This document shows positions 52,673 to 63,419 of a stretch of DNA of 64,000 bases, one piece after another. The notes under the pieces were generated by a model. It was given only the letters and a program-made list of their open reading frames with translations, was not told the DNA's origin and did no database searches. A program made the position numbers and the translations under genes. Every line of letters starts with the position of its first letter. Positions within the stretch are counted from its first letter, which is position 1. The stretch is from contig NC_053495.1 of the NCBI RefSeq assembly GCF_905171775.1, forward strand, positions 109,717,409 through 109,781,408, read 5' to 3'. This DNA is from Rana temporaria (lineage: Eukaryota; Chordata; Amphibia; Anura; Ranidae).

Positions 52673-55600
52673 TCATTTGTCGTGTGTGTTCGTGTACCAA
52701 AGAATCCAAGGGTTCCATAGGTTTATCACCTTAGTGAATGTGGGTTTTCCCCGAGAGAGGATAGTTTCATAGGTGAAGTGCGATTGCACTAATGCGATGA
52801 CTTCTGTGAGTGTGGGTGTGTCTTTCGTTTTCCATTTCCTAGCAATCAAGAGCCGTGTGGCCAGTAGAACATGAGTGGTTACTAGTCGGAGGTTCGGTGG
52901 TATATCTTCAATAGTCAGATTAAGGATGGCTAGATGTGGAGATATTGCGATGGGGAGATGAAGAATCTCCTGTAGCGTCCTCTCTATGTCAGTCCAGAGT
53001 TGTCGTATGTGTGGGCAGGACCAGAAGATATGTGTAAGCGTGCCCGGCAGGCCACAGTCTCTCCAGCAGGAGTCAGAGGTGTGTGTGTAAAATTTTGCTA
53101 TCCTGTGCGGCGTCGTATACCATCGCATTAGCAATTTTTGAGTGAGTTCCCATAGGGAGGTGCAGGATGTATATTTGTATGTAGACTGAATTGCCATTTG
53201 CCATTGTTGGTCAGAGAATTGGCCCTGGAGGTCAGTTTCCCAGTCGGTGAGGGTTTTGAATTTCTGGAATGTGGTCTTGTCTTGTAAAGTGGAGTATATC
53301 AGCGAAGTGCCTCGGACCTTGGGAGCGTCCGAGAAAAAGTATTTCCATACTTTGAGGGGCAAAGAGCCCTCCAGGGAAGGGTGTGCTGCCAGGCATGTTT
53401 GTAGCCTATAATAGGTAAAGTAGTCTTTGGCAGGCGCCCCGAAGTCAGATTGGATGTGCGAGAATGATTTGGTAGTCATGATCTGGCGGAGGTCAGAGGT
53501 GAGTGTCATACAGTCAGTTAGCCAGGTGGGGAGAGTCAAGTCCGGAGACAACAGTCGTAGTGTCCTAAGGGGGACAGGTACAGGTTTGGTGATTTGATTC
53601 TTCCAGTGGGTGTGATGGAGCAATTTCCATGCTCTGACAGCGGCCTGAATGGTAGGGGAGTACAGGGTCAGTGGTGAGTTTTGTGCGACCGCACTGAATA
53701 GCCAAGTGGATAGGTTTGGACCCGGTGTCGCAGTGTTTTCTATATTGCTCCAGAGTGTGGTAGGTTTTGCTGTGAACCATTCCGTCATTTGTGCAAGTAC
53801 CGTCGCTAGGTAGTAGTCTCTAATATCGACGTGTCCCATCCCACCCACCGACCTGTGTTTGATGAGTTTCGTATGACTGCATCTAGATTTCTTACCTTGC
53901 CATAGAAAGTTGGTTAGAATGGACTGGAGGGAGTTGAGATAGGAGCGTGAGAGGGGTATAGGTAGTGTGCGAAAGGTGTATAGTAGCTTAGGTAGCACCA
54001 TCATTTTAAAGGCCGCGAGGCGACCCACCCAGGAGAATTCATGTTTGGAGATTTGTGCAGTTTCTTGGGTCAACAGTCGTCTAAGTCTATCGTAGTTATG
54101 AGTAGCGATGTTTTTCAAGGACCTGAAGAGTGAGATACCCAGGTATGTTATCCCCTCGTCAGCCCAGGAGTATGGGTAAGTAGTTCTGAGGATGTTGCTC
54201 GTGACTGCATCTAAGCCTAGGTCTAGAATGTGGGACTTGTGTTCATTTACTTTGTAGTATGAGACATTACTGAATCTTTTTAATAAAGTTTGTACCGAAG
54301 CCAGGGAGGTGAGGGGGTTTGTAATCATCAGGATCACGTCATCAGCAAATAAATTAATTCTATGGTCAACCGCCCCAATTTGGAAGCCCGTTATATTGGA
54401 GTGAACCCGGACGTGTTCCGCTAATGGTTCCATCACTAGGTTGAAAATAAGCGGGGACAAAGGGCAGCCCTGGCGGGTGCCATTAGTGATAGAGAATGGT
54501 TTAGAGATCATTTCCGAGGTGTACACCTGTGCAGAGGGGGAAGAGTATAATGCCATTATAGCCGACAGGATAGTCCCCTGAAAACCAAATTTGACAAGGG
54601 TAGCTCTCATGTACTCCCAGTGGACTCTATCGAACGCCTTCTCCGCATCCAGGGAAAGGAGCAGAGAAGGCGTTCGACTCGAGCCAGCACCATGGATGAT
54701 ATTAATGATCCTTCGAGTAGCGTCAAAAGTTTGTCTGCCTTTTGTGAAGCCAGATTGGTCATTGTGTATGAGTAGTGGCATTAGATCAATCAGCCTATTG
54801 GCAATGAGCTTGGCATAAATTTTGGTATCAAGGTTAAGGAGCGATATGGGTCTAAAATTTTGTGGAGTGGTAGGTTCCTTGCCTGGCTTCGGCAACGTAA
54901 CAACCAGTGCGGATAGCATTTCTGGAGGGAGAGAGGAGGATGAGGCAGCGTCATTGCACACGTTGGCAAGGAAGGGAGCTAGGATAGTTCCAAACTTTTT
55001 GTAGTACTCGCTAGTGAGTCCATCGGGGCCTGGGGATTTGTTAGTAGGCAGTTTAGAGATTGTGAGCAGGATTTCTTGGGGGGTAAATGGGGCGTTCAAT
55101 GTTTTCAGTTGGTCTCCGGAGAGACGAGGGAGTTTAATCTCCTCTAGGAATGATGCTATATCCTGAGGGGAGGGTTGGGGAATAGAGGTATATTCTTTTA
55201 AATTGTAGAGCGTGTTATAGTAATGACGGAAGGCTTCCGCAATAGCCGAGGGGTCCGTTAGTTTTTGATTCGAAATCGGGTGGTAGAGGTGGGCAATTTT
55301 GGTTTTGGAGTAATGACCTTTGATCTTGGTGGCCATAGCCTTCCCTGCCTTGTTACCAGTGGAGTAGTGTTGGGCTCTAAAGTGGGTATGGGCCTTCTGA
55401 AAAGAATCTAAGAGGTGGGTTCTCAGTTCTTGTCTGAGGAGGTCTAGTTTGCGTTTGGTATCAGGGTTTGGGTGAGATTGGTTATGGGATTCTAGCACTT
55501 TAATTTCGGCCGTGAGGGTGTCTAGACGCTGGGATCTCCTCCTCCTCTCCCTAGCTCCAAGTTGGACAAAGACCCCCCGTATGAATGCCTTATGGGCATT

Positions 55601-56440
55601 CCAAAGAGTTGAAGCATCATCAACAGAACCAGCATTAAGGATAAAAAATTCTTCTAGGCAGTCTCTGAGGTGTACTGAGTAGGTTGGGGAATGTATGATA
55701 TCTGCATTAGCTCTCCACATCCTTGTGGCGGCTGAGGATGGGGAGTCGCACAGAGTCAGAGTGACTGGGGCATGGTCCGACCATGTAATGGTAGAAATCT
55801 CAGATGATGAAGCTGTAGTCAGAGTCCACTTGTCAATCAAAAAATAGTCAATTCGCGTGTAGGAATTATGGCATGGAGAAAAATAAGAGTAGTCCCTCTC
55901 GGTAGCATGGTGGCAGCGCCACACGTCATACAAATCGTGTGAGTGCATGAAGGAGCCCATAGGAGACGTTGGTCTGCTAGATCTGGAAGAAGCGTCTATG
56001 GAGTTGTCAGGGACTATGTTGAAGTCTCCGCAGACGATGAGACGTCCGTGTTTGAAGCGGTTAATTTTCTTCATCAACTTAGCCAGGAAGCTGATTTGCT
56101 TTTTGTTAGGGGCATAGACCGTCACAATGGTATATCTGATGTTATTCATGGAACAGTCCACTGCGAGATATCTGCCATTGGGGTCAATCAGGGTGTCATG
56201 GAGTTGGAAAGACACTGTGGTTTTGAAGGCAATGAGTACGCCATTTTTCTTGTCAGGGCCAGAGGCCTTGAAGATGTTGGGGAAATTTTTGTTAGTGCAG
56301 GAGGGCTCCGCGGTAATTTTAAAGTGTGTCTCCTGTGCACAGAGGACATCACAATGGGAATCGTGGGCAGTTTTCCACAGGGAGGCCCTCTTGACCGGGT
56401 GGTTTAGTCCTTTAACGTTGAGTGAAAGAAATTTCGGCAT
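52673..56440 (-). CDS. L1-B ORF2 protein: endonuclease and reverse transcriptase
   Basis: Open for 1255 codons, close to the usual L1/Tx1 ORF2 length. Residues 1-235 form the APE-type endonuclease (LSLNVKGLNHPVKR, CAQETHF, VYAPNKKQ, CGDFNIVPD, SYTRIDYFLID, WSDHAPV). The reverse transcriptase lies in about 490-780: FRPISLLNLDTKIYAKL, SLDAEKAFDRVHWEY (catalytic Asp), GTRQGCPLSPLIFNLVME and NLFADDVILM (active site FADD). A C-terminal Cys/His block (CWRDCGLPGTLTHIFWSC) ends it. The protein nicks genomic DNA and copies its own RNA there. The ATG at 56440 directly precedes the endonuclease, which supports this start. No frameshift or stop; potentially active. Confidence 0.93.
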   Translation of the reverse strand: MPKFLSLNVKGLNHPVKRASLWKTAHDSHCDVLCAQETHFKITAEPSCTNKNFPNIFKASGPDKKNGVLIAFKTTVSFQLHDTLIDPNGRYLAVDCSMNNIRYTIVTVYAPNKKQISFLAKLMKKINRFKHGRLIVCGDFNIVPDNSIDASSRSSRPTSPMGSFMHSHDLYDVWRCHHATERDYSYFSPCHNSYTRIDYFLIDKWTLTTASSSEISTITWSDHAPVTLTLCDSPSSAATRMWRANADIIHSPTYSVHLRDCLEEFFILNAGSVDDASTLWNAHKAFIRGVFVQLGARERRRRSQRLDTLTAEIKVLESHNQSHPNPDTKRKLDLLRQELRTHLLDSFQKAHTHFRAQHYSTGNKAGKAMATKIKGHYSKTKIAHLYHPISNQKLTDPSAIAEAFRHYYNTLYNLKEYTSIPQPSPQDIASFLEEIKLPRLSGDQLKTLNAPFTPQEILLTISKLPTNKSPGPDGLTSEYYKKFGTILAPFLANVCNDAASSSSLPPEMLSALVVTLPKPGKEPTTPQNFRPISLLNLDTKIYAKLIANRLIDLMPLLIHNDQSGFTKGRQTFDATRRIINIIHGAGSSRTPSLLLSLDAEKAFDRVHWEYMRATLVKFGFQGTILSAIMALYSSPSAQVYTSEMISKPFSITNGTRQGCPLSPLIFNLVMEPLAEHVRVHSNITGFQIGAVDHRINLFADDVILMITNPLTSLASVQTLLKRFSNVSYYKVNEHKSHILDLGLDAVTSNILRTTYPYSWADEGITYLGISLFRSLKNIATHNYDRLRRLLTQETAQISKHEFSWVGRLAAFKMMVLPKLLYTFRTLPIPLSRSYLNSLQSILTNFLWQGKKSRCSHTKLIKHRSVGGMGHVDIRDYYLATVLAQMTEWFTAKPTTLWSNIENTATPGPNLSTWLFSAVAQNSPLTLYSPTIQAAVRAWKLLHHTHWKNQITKPVPVPLRTLRLLSPDLTLPTWLTDCMTLTSDLRQIMTTKSFSHIQSDFGAPAKDYFTYYRLQTCLAAHPSLEGSLPLKVWKYFFSDAPKVRGTSLIYSTLQDKTTFQKFKTLTDWETDLQGQFSDQQWQMAIQSTYKYTSCTSLWELTQKLLMRWYTTPHRIAKFYTHTSDSCWRDCGLPGTLTHIFWSCPHIRQLWTDIERTLQEILHLPIAISPHLAILNLTIEDIPPNLRLVTTHVLLATRLLIARKWKTKDTPTLTEVIALVQSHFTYETILSRGKPTFTKVINLWNPWILWYTNTHDK

Positions 56441-56844
56441 CTTGGATTTGGTGTAAAGTGCAAAAAGATAGAGAGTTACTTACAGTTCGCGGGTTGTATA
56501 GTGAGGACAGTAGGGGAATCCGTGAAGTCCGGCGGAACCCGAGAGTCACCGATGAGGAGCTTTCAGAGAAGGCTGTGACGTGGTAGGTGCTCGCTCTCCG
56601 GGGTACAGGGTGAACAGGAAGAGAAACAAGAGTACAACAGTTAGTGTAAGGTTGGTACAGGGAGGGAGGAAGGGCACAAGTGAGGGAGAATCAAAAAAAA
56701 AAAAAAAAAAACAGGGGTCAGTAGTATACCAGTAGAACTACTGAGTGTTGGTGGAGGGTGAAAGTTCGTGAACTATCTGCAACGAGCAGGCACTGAATCG
56801 GAGTGCAAAATCAAACTGGCAGGATGAACGCACTGACCTCAAGA

Positions 56845-58023
56845 TCATTTGGTAGTAGTGGAGCGAGAGCTTTTGAAGGGGTTCTGGGAGGCCTCTGAGG
56901 GCGATGCATGCGGTGGGGTGTCGCTGTCAGGAAGGATTTTCCATTGCCTCAGGAGTTTGATACCTTCTTCCACTGTGTGGATGCTGTGCTTCACGCCATT
57001 TTTGGTCACCGTGAGTTTAGTCGGGAATCCCCATTGGTAGGGTATCTTGTGGTTGTTGAGAGGCTTGGTGATCGTTTGAAGCTGACGCCTTTGTTGCCTG
57101 GTGTATTGGGAGATATCGGCAAAAAGCTGTATTTTTGAGTAAGGTGGTGGCAATTGTTCCATGCGTCTGTTTTTTGCCAGCAGCATATCTTTAGCATGAA
57201 AAAAATGGATCCTCATCAGGGTGTCGCGTGGGACCTCCGCAGGGAGATGAGGGGGTTTTGGTAGGCGGTGGATGCGATCGATGATGGTCTCCACGGGAGG
57301 GAGTTCAGGCAGCAGGGTAGAAATCAGTTTTCTAGCATAAGAGTTCAGATCCGCCGGGACCACCGTTTCTGGTATACCGCGTATTTTGACATTATTGCGG
57401 CGTGATCTGTCCTCGAGGTCCGCCATTTTGGCCCGTACCCACTGCTGTTCATCTCTAGTGTGGTCATGGGCATCCACCAGGTCATTTACTGTCTCTGTCA
57501 TGGCACTCATTTTATGCTCAATATGTCCCATCCTAGCCCCCACGTGCACCATTTCAGTTTTGAATGCTGTAAACATGGTGGAGATGTCATTGTGCAAGGA
57601 GCTGTGTAGGGAGATCAGCATATCTTTTAGCAGCGTGTCAATCACAGGCTGGTTTGTAGTGGGGAAGGCCGCAATGGGGGAGGAGGCCGGAGGCAGCGTG
57701 AGGAGATTATCTATGGTAGGTCTCACCTCAGGGTTCTGAGCGCCGGTGTCCAGGCGCATCCGCGCTTTCGCTGGACTATTTGAGGCTGAGGACGATCCAG
57801 TGAGCTGGGTGACACTGTGTGGCAAGGTGGACGGGTCCTCCTCGTCAGGTAGGTCCGTGTAGGCTCTGTCTCCTCGCGGGGAGCGGTCGTGGGCGCCATC
57901 TTGGATTTGGCTTCCCGGCGCCATAGCAAAAAAGTCTGTCAGTTTTCTCGGCAGTCTGTATTCTTTCCGTTTGCGGGTGGTCCCCGTCTGGTTCCCCGAT
58001 GTTTGGGGGTCTTGGTACTGCAT
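56845..58023 (-). CDS. L1-B ORF1 protein (RNA-binding, coiled coil)
   Basis: 392 codons from an ATG about 100 bp inside the element. The first 130 residues are Pro/Ser/Thr-rich and look disordered. Residues of about 140-210 form a coiled coil (HIEHKMSAMTETVNDLVD). DLEDRSRRNNVKIRGIPE starts an RRM-like domain of the L1 ORF1 family, followed by a C-terminal domain (FHAKDMLLAKNRRM, LFADISQYTRQQRR). In L1 elements this trimeric protein coats the element RNA in cytoplasmic particles with ORF2. It is intact. ORF2 begins 404 bp downstream in another frame. Confidence 0.9.
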   Translation of the reverse strand: MQYQDPQTSGNQTGTTRKRKEYRLPRKLTDFFAMAPGSQIQDGAHDRSPRGDRAYTDLPDEEDPSTLPHSVTQLTGSSSASNSPAKARMRLDTGAQNPEVRPTIDNLLTLPPASSPIAAFPTTNQPVIDTLLKDMLISLHSSLHNDISTMFTAFKTEMVHVGARMGHIEHKMSAMTETVNDLVDAHDHTRDEQQWVRAKMADLEDRSRRNNVKIRGIPETVVPADLNSYARKLISTLLPELPPVETIIDRIHRLPKPPHLPAEVPRDTLMRIHFFHAKDMLLAKNRRMEQLPPPYSKIQLFADISQYTRQQRRQLQTITKPLNNHKIPYQWGFPTKLTVTKNGVKHSIHTVEEGIKLLRQWKILPDSDTPPHASPSEASQNPFKSSRSTTTK

Positions 58024-58139
58024 TTTGGATGTGCTGGTCAGTGCTTGGAACGATCGATTCTCTGTTCAGTGCAGGAGCTGGGATCTCAGGCGTCCATACA
58101 GCTCGGCGGTTAGCCACGCCCCTCTTTGTGTGCTTTTTT

Positions 58140-59131
58140 CAGCTTGTGAAAGGTCTCTGTAAGCCTGATATTGTCAGCCCTATGTTCCTTTTTAAGTTTA
58201 GCTGCTACCTGTATCAGTTTTCCCCTGATGACCGTTTTGTGCGCCGCCCAGACCGTGGAAGGGGAGACTTCAGACGTTGTATTGATAAGGAAATATTCCT
58301 TAATGTCCTCTTCTAGCAAGGAACATTGAACCGGGTCACTTAGAAGCGACTCGTTCAGGCGCCAGCGAGGCGGGTTTCTAGAGCCCGTTGGCCTCCTAGT
58401 GAGCAGAGTGACCATAGAGTGGTCTGACAGGGGGGTGTCTACAATCCTGGCGTTAGTAACGGAAGTGTCGTGGCGTGGGTGAAAATGTGGTCAATCCTGG
58501 CATAGGAGTTGTGGGGGGCAGAAAAGTGGGTGTAATCTTTTGTGCGTGGGTTCACTTCTCGCCAAACATCTATTAACCCTACCGAGTGGAGGAGCTTGGC
58601 TATGTTGGAGCTCTGTTTGGAGGGGCGTTTAGGTTTAGATGTGCCGTTAGCCGTCTTATCCAGTGAGAAGTCAAACGCTGTATTCGAGTCTCCCCCCAGG
58701 AAGACAGTGCCCCTCAAGTGTGGTTGTAGTTTGCGTAATAGTGAGTCAAAAAAGGGTCTTTGACCCTTATTCGGGGTGTAATAGGAGACGAAGGTGTATA
58801 GTTCCCTGTCGATATGGCCTGAGACCAGGACATAGCGGCCCAGCGGGTCCACTATCGATTCCATCAAGGAGAGGTTGATGTGTCTGGCGAAACATATGGC
58901 CACCCCCTTCGTTTTAGTGTCAGCCGAGGCCAGGTAAAATTGGGGGTAACGGTGGTGGAGGGACGTGGGTCTGTAGGTGGACGGGAAATGCGTCTCCTGC
59001 AGCAGAAGGACTTCTGCGTGCATAGAGTGGTATGACTGGAGGAGCTTCCTGCGTTTAACGGGGGAATTTAGGCCCTGAGTGTTATGGGAGATGATCTTGA
59101 GTGTTGGTGGGGGGGGACATGTGTCAGCCAT
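58140..59131 (-). pseudogene. L1-A ORF2, endonuclease part
   Basis: From ATG 59131 the frame reads LKIISHNTQGLNSPVKRRK, LLQETHFPS, SYYTPNKGQ, LGGDSNTAFD and SYARIDHIF: the APE-type endonuclease. A frameshift near 58440 moves it to a second frame (SLLSDPVQCSLLEEDIKEYF) that reaches LKKAH at the L1-B insertion. It continues at 52309. It is non-functional. Confidence 0.85.
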
Positions 59132-60257
59132 GGATCAGAGGTTTGGGAGCCCCACTATACCAATGCAGCCTACCTGTGTCCTGTCGAGAGTATTACCTCC
59201 GTAGTTCGGGCTCTCGTAGCGTCGCGAGCCCTGGGTCTGGGCTGAGGGACTGGAATCCACCCTGGAACCGTGGAGCACCCCTAAGGAATTGTGGAGAAGT
59301 CAGAAGTAAAAGAGGTGAAACAGAGAAAGAAGGGAGAAGAGAAGACAACATTAGTACATAGCTGCCGCAGAGCAAATATAATCTCAAACTTAGCGAACAT
59401 TTCTTAACCGTATTCCGGGGGTCCCCTGACCCCCCCCCCACCCCGGGGTGAAGTGGGCAAAACTGCCCCCACCCCAAAAAGTTTAGGGCACCGGTATGAC
59501 CCTAAAACCGGGCTACCGGTAACGGATCTGGCTTCACCAAAGGTGGTCCTGATCCAATGGAGGTGCACTGAGTCCACCACAGCCTCGTCACCACTAGACT
59601 ATCACTTAGGGCTAACCGGGAGCCTATGATACCCAAAAACTGAACGCCCCTTCCGTGTAGGCCAAGGCCCACAAACTGTAACCGAGACCCCAACAAAAAA
59701 CGAACCTGAGGAGGGAGAAAAGAAAAAGGGCCGGTATCCAGTGACTTAACCAGTATTAAAAAGTGCCAGCCTGTGGAGCCAGTGGGCCATGTAAAACCCA
59801 CCCCTTTTATCATAGTATGTTAGCCTTAAAAGAACTGAGACCAATCCCCCCCCCCCCCCGCTCGACAAAACTGAGACCTTGATTTTCCCCTAGCCTCCTA
59901 TGCAAGGTTTAGTTGTGCGAAGATAAACAATCCCTAGCGACCACGTTGAAGAAAATAGTCCCCCCAGGAGCCCCAGAGCTCCCGAAATCGTACCCCCCCC
60001 CAGAGTCCCAGACAAAAGTCCCAGTCCCTATACCATAACGAAAGAGAAACACAAAATAATAATAAAAAAAAAAAACTGCTTATCAGAGTTCCGATAGGCC
60101 TCAACAAGGCAACCAGATCGTGGTATAGGAAAACAGTTCCCATAAGGGCCATCGTTGGGACCGGGGGGGAAACAGGGACCCTCCATACCAATACGGGATG
60201 GATAGTTCCTCAGTGGTCCAGACCAGTCAGGACTGGTAGTACTTCAGATGATGATTC
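59132..60257. other. L1-A spacer between ORF1 and ORF2
   Basis: About 1.1 kb with C-runs and pyrimidine-rich blocks lies between the two L1-A ORFs. No protein frame with recognisable features is present. It is longer than the 404-bp spacer of L1-B. Confidence 0.6.
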
Positions 60258-61418
60258 TCATGTGAAAGAGTTCTCTTTGGAACGCTTGTGGTTCTGTGTC
60301 AGCCAAGTCTTCTGCAGCGGGCTTGCAGGCGGCGGTCTCTTCGTGGATCCAGGTGTCCCCCTGCCGGACTGTGAAGATGGAGGTTCCAGAACAATCAGTC
60401 CTAGTTGGGTTAGTAGGCGTTCCCCCTCTGGGAATGATGAGAAGCCAAAATTTTTGTTTCTGTAGGAAAAATTGACTCGTAGCGGGAAGGACCATCTATA
60501 AGTGATTTCTTTTCCCATAAGGACCTGCAGCAGCGGTTTGAGTGAGCGCCTCTTCTGCACTGTGTAAGGTGACAGATCCGCAAAAATTTGGATATTGTGG
60601 CCGTTTAAAGTGAGATTGTCCGATCTCCTAGCTCTCCTCATCACCTCCTCTTTGACAGCATAGTAGTGCGGTTTCACAATGATATCCCTGGGCAGGCCAT
60701 CCGATCAGGGGGATTGTAAGGCTCTGTGTGCTCTGTCAAGCTCAAGACGATGCTCAGCGATATCCGGGATAAGGCTTTTAATCAGGGTTTTCACCGCAGC
60801 TTGTACCTCCTTGTCCGATTCTGGGAGCCCCCGCACCCTAAAATTATAGCGTCTCGATCGGTTCTCGAGGTCGTCGATCTTAGCAAATGCCATCTCCAGT
60901 TGATCCTGTACCTCTTGTAACCTAGTGGAATTCTGATTGATACGCGCCACTGCCTGGTCCGCCTTTTGTTCTATAGTGTCCATCCTCATCCACAACTGCA
61001 GCAAGTCTGCATGGATGGATGATGTAATTTGTGCTGCGTTCAGTGCCAGGCTCCTGGACAGCATTTGGGAGAAAGCAGCCATCATAGAGGGAAAGTCAGT
61101 GGGGATGGGGGCCTCCTCCTGCACCTCACTGACAGTAAGCAGCAGGCCTGTATGTGGGTCTAGCATGGGGGTAGTGGGGAATGCAGATCCCATCCTGCCC
61201 AGCAGTGATTCTGTGGATGAAGGAGAAGCTGCTGCAGCTAAGGGGGGGAATCCAGTACCTGGGGATTGCGGGGAGGAATGGTCCTGGTCAGCTATGGAGT
61301 CCTCCTTCTGCTCCGTTTCCAGCAGGCCTCGTGGAGCCGCCATCTTGGCATAGCTGAGGGGGCCGGGAGACGCCGCCATCTGGCCTGTTAAGTCCCTCCG
61401 GACTGGCGGTAAAGACAT
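60258..61418 (-). pseudogene. L1-A ORF1, interrupted by one in-frame TGA
   Basis: Reads from ATG 61418 through a disordered N-terminus, a coiled coil (MDTIEQKADQAVARINQN) and the RRM-like start DLENRSRRYNFRVRGLPE. A TGA at 60702-60704 interrupts the frame, and the same frame resumes as SDGLPRDIIVKPHYYAVKEE and QIFADLSPYTVQKRR to a stop at 60258. Otherwise it is complete, with the domain order of L1-B ORF1. The stop looks like a single C-to-T change of CGA. Confidence 0.85.
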
Positions 61419-61582
61419 CCGCGGGTTCGGGGGTGCCTCCCCTACCCGATGGTCCCGGTGAGAGAGCTGTGGGGGCGTTCAGTCAGCTCCGGTGAGCAGC
61501 GTTAGGCCGTGGTGGAGTGGAGCTTCAGACGCCGGTGGCCATCTTGAAAGCTGCGCGCATGTGCCTGTAATACTCTTTTTGT

Positions 61583-62508
61583 GTGCTACAAGTCATCATC
61601 CCCACTGGTTAAAGAATGGGATACCAGTGGGACAATTTTTGCGTATCAAAAGAAATTGTACAGATGATGATGATTTTAGACGTAAAAGCCAGGATATGTA
61701 CGCAAGGTCCTGTGAACGCAGTTACTTGCACAGACAGATCAGTAGGGCCAAAAAGAAAGCAGCCAGTAAAGATCATCACAGCTTACTGTCAAGAGTTATT
61801 GACAGCCGAAATTCCCCCAATAACAAATGACCCAATACAGATTAATACTGCTTTTGGCTCACAGTGGAATTCTGTTTGCACTATTCTGGACAAGCATTGG
61901 GGATCCTGACTAATTCCCCAGATTTAGCAAAAATAGTGAGCACTTCCCCCCTTCTGGTGGCACGAAGAGCCAGAAGTTTGGGTGATATGCTGATCCAATC
62001 GGAATTTGTCAAGGAACCAGATGTTACATGGCTAGCTGATTATCCAAGAGCAGTAGGCATGTTTCCTTGCAATAGATGTCAGATCTGTCCTTAATGCACA
62101 TAACTTCTACCTTCTCGGATGCAGTGGGTGGAGGGTCCTTTGAAATTTGCGATTTGATTAATTACTTCACATCGCAAGTCATTTATATGATAACTTGCCC
62201 TTGCCCCAAACTATATGTGGGCAAAACTAAAAGCTTTAAAAATATGTACAGGGGAGCATTTATGCAAAATTAATGACAAGGGGAAACCCCCTGAAAAGCC
62301 ACTTGCCAAACATTTCGCTCAATGCCATGGAGGAAGTGCAAAGGGCATGACAGTCAACGGTATTTATGCCCTGAAATTACCCACCAGACGAGGGGATTTC
62401 GATCATGTACTACTGCAAAAAGAAAAGTGGTGGGTGTATCGGTTAAGATCCCTCGTTCTGGTGGGGTTAAATACCAAATTCAATTTACAGGTCTTCTTGG
62501 AGATTTGA
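61583..62508 (+). pseudogene. PLE-D fragment, 3' side of the L1 insertion
   Basis: Continues the PLE of 48772-48963. It reads ATSHHPHWLKNGIPVGQFLR, IKRNCTDDDDFRRKSQDMY and, after frameshifts, FPCNRCQIC (zinc finger), YMITCPCPKLYVGKTK (GIY-YIG core) and EKWWVYRLRSLVLVGLNTKF near the C-terminus. At least three frameshifts break it. Confidence 0.85.
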
Positions 62509-62818
62509 TTCTTTCCCCTTTGGATACCTTGACACCTAATTGCCCCTGTTTATCTGCTAGAAGTGTATTGGATAAATGATCAGCTAACAAATATTTGTAG
62601 TATATGTACATTATTCCCTTACATTATTTCCTTTCATTTAGAATACATTTGTAGATATGTATATATATATATATCAGCCTCTACGGTCATTTTATGTCAT
62701 TCTGTGTCAATCTCCCTTCTTTCTGTCTGTTTCCTTCCCCTGTGTGTTTCCCTCTCCCCTTTTCCCCTCCCCCTTTCCCTCCTTTTCTAGTTTCCTAATT
62801 CATTTGGAACTACACTAC
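62509..62818. other. PLE-D 3' flank, no gene
   Basis: A/T-rich sequence with a TA repeat near 62660 is followed by a C/T-rich tract. No coding frame is supported. Confidence 0.5.
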
Positions 62819-62822
62819 TTAA

Positions 62823-63332
62823 AGCGGGGGTTCACCCTAAAAAAACTGTAGACTGTTATATCCAGCATACTGCTGACATCAACAGTATGCTGGATTTTTT
62901 TCGGTCTGTACTTACCTTTTTCCTTCGTTTTCACCCAGCTTCCGGGTTCTCGCTCCCCCGGGAGTAGGCGTTCCTAAGCTCTGCATAGATGATTGACGTG
63001 CGCATCATCGCCTTCCGAAAATATCCGAGTGGGACTCGGCACTTTACGGCGCCTGCGCAGTCAGCTCTACACGGCAGGCGCCGCTTAGCGCCATAAAGAG
63101 CCGAGTTCCCGTCGGATATTTTCGGAAGGCGATGACGCGCACGTCAATCATCTATGCAGATATCCCCGTCGGGGAAAAGGAGCGACACGCCCACTCCCCG
63201 CAAGGAAGAAGACCCGGAAGTGCGGCTGAAGACAGGTAAGTGTACACATAAAAAAAAATGACAACGCTACAAGCCTTTATTAAGGCTACAGATAGGTTAG
63301 CCAAAAAGTTAATTTTAGGGTGAACCCCCGCT
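62823..63332. mobile_element. Foldback MITE, TTAA type
   Basis: The ends AGCGGGGGTTCACCCTAAA and TTTAGGGTGAACCCCCGCT are inverted. TTAA precedes it (62819-62822), but TTTA follows (63333-63336), one base changed. The halves pair through TTCCGAAAATATCCGA-type blocks. Same family as 30351-30866. Confidence 0.85.
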
Positions 63333-63419
63333 TTTAGCCTGCGAGTTTATCACCTATACTTTAGATTAGGGAGATAAATGCTAGCATTTTGATTATGTAC
63401 TTATGCACCAAAGAAACAA

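Larger units (their letters stand above)
52325..58124 (-). mobile_element. L1-like retrotransposon L1-B, 5.8 kb, structurally complete
   Basis: It is inserted into ORF2 of L1-A with an exact 15-bp duplication TTTGTGTGCTTTTTT (52310-52324 and 58125-58139). In its own direction it has a 5' leader of about 100 bp, ORF1 (58023-56845), a 404-bp spacer, ORF2 (56440-52673), a C-rich 3' region and an A tail next to AATAAAAAAC. Both ORFs are open and the duplication is perfect, so the insertion is young. Confidence 0.9.
48979..61567 (-). mobile_element. L1-like retrotransposon L1-A (minus strand), split by L1-B
   Basis: An L1-like element inserted in PLE-D with a 15-bp target duplication (48964-48978 and 61568-61582). 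In its own direction ORF1 is at 61418-60258, ORF2 starts at 59131, is interrupted by L1-B (52325-58124) and ends at 49491. Without L1-B it is about 6.8 kb. A short 3' end with AATAAAAACC lies near 48985-49000. It is full-length but mutated. Confidence 0.85.

Noticed and set aside
53565..56456. Plus-strand and out-of-frame ORFs inside L1-B, such as 55943-56407
   Set aside because: They lie over the long minus-strand ORF2, which has complete enzymatic motifs; they carry none.
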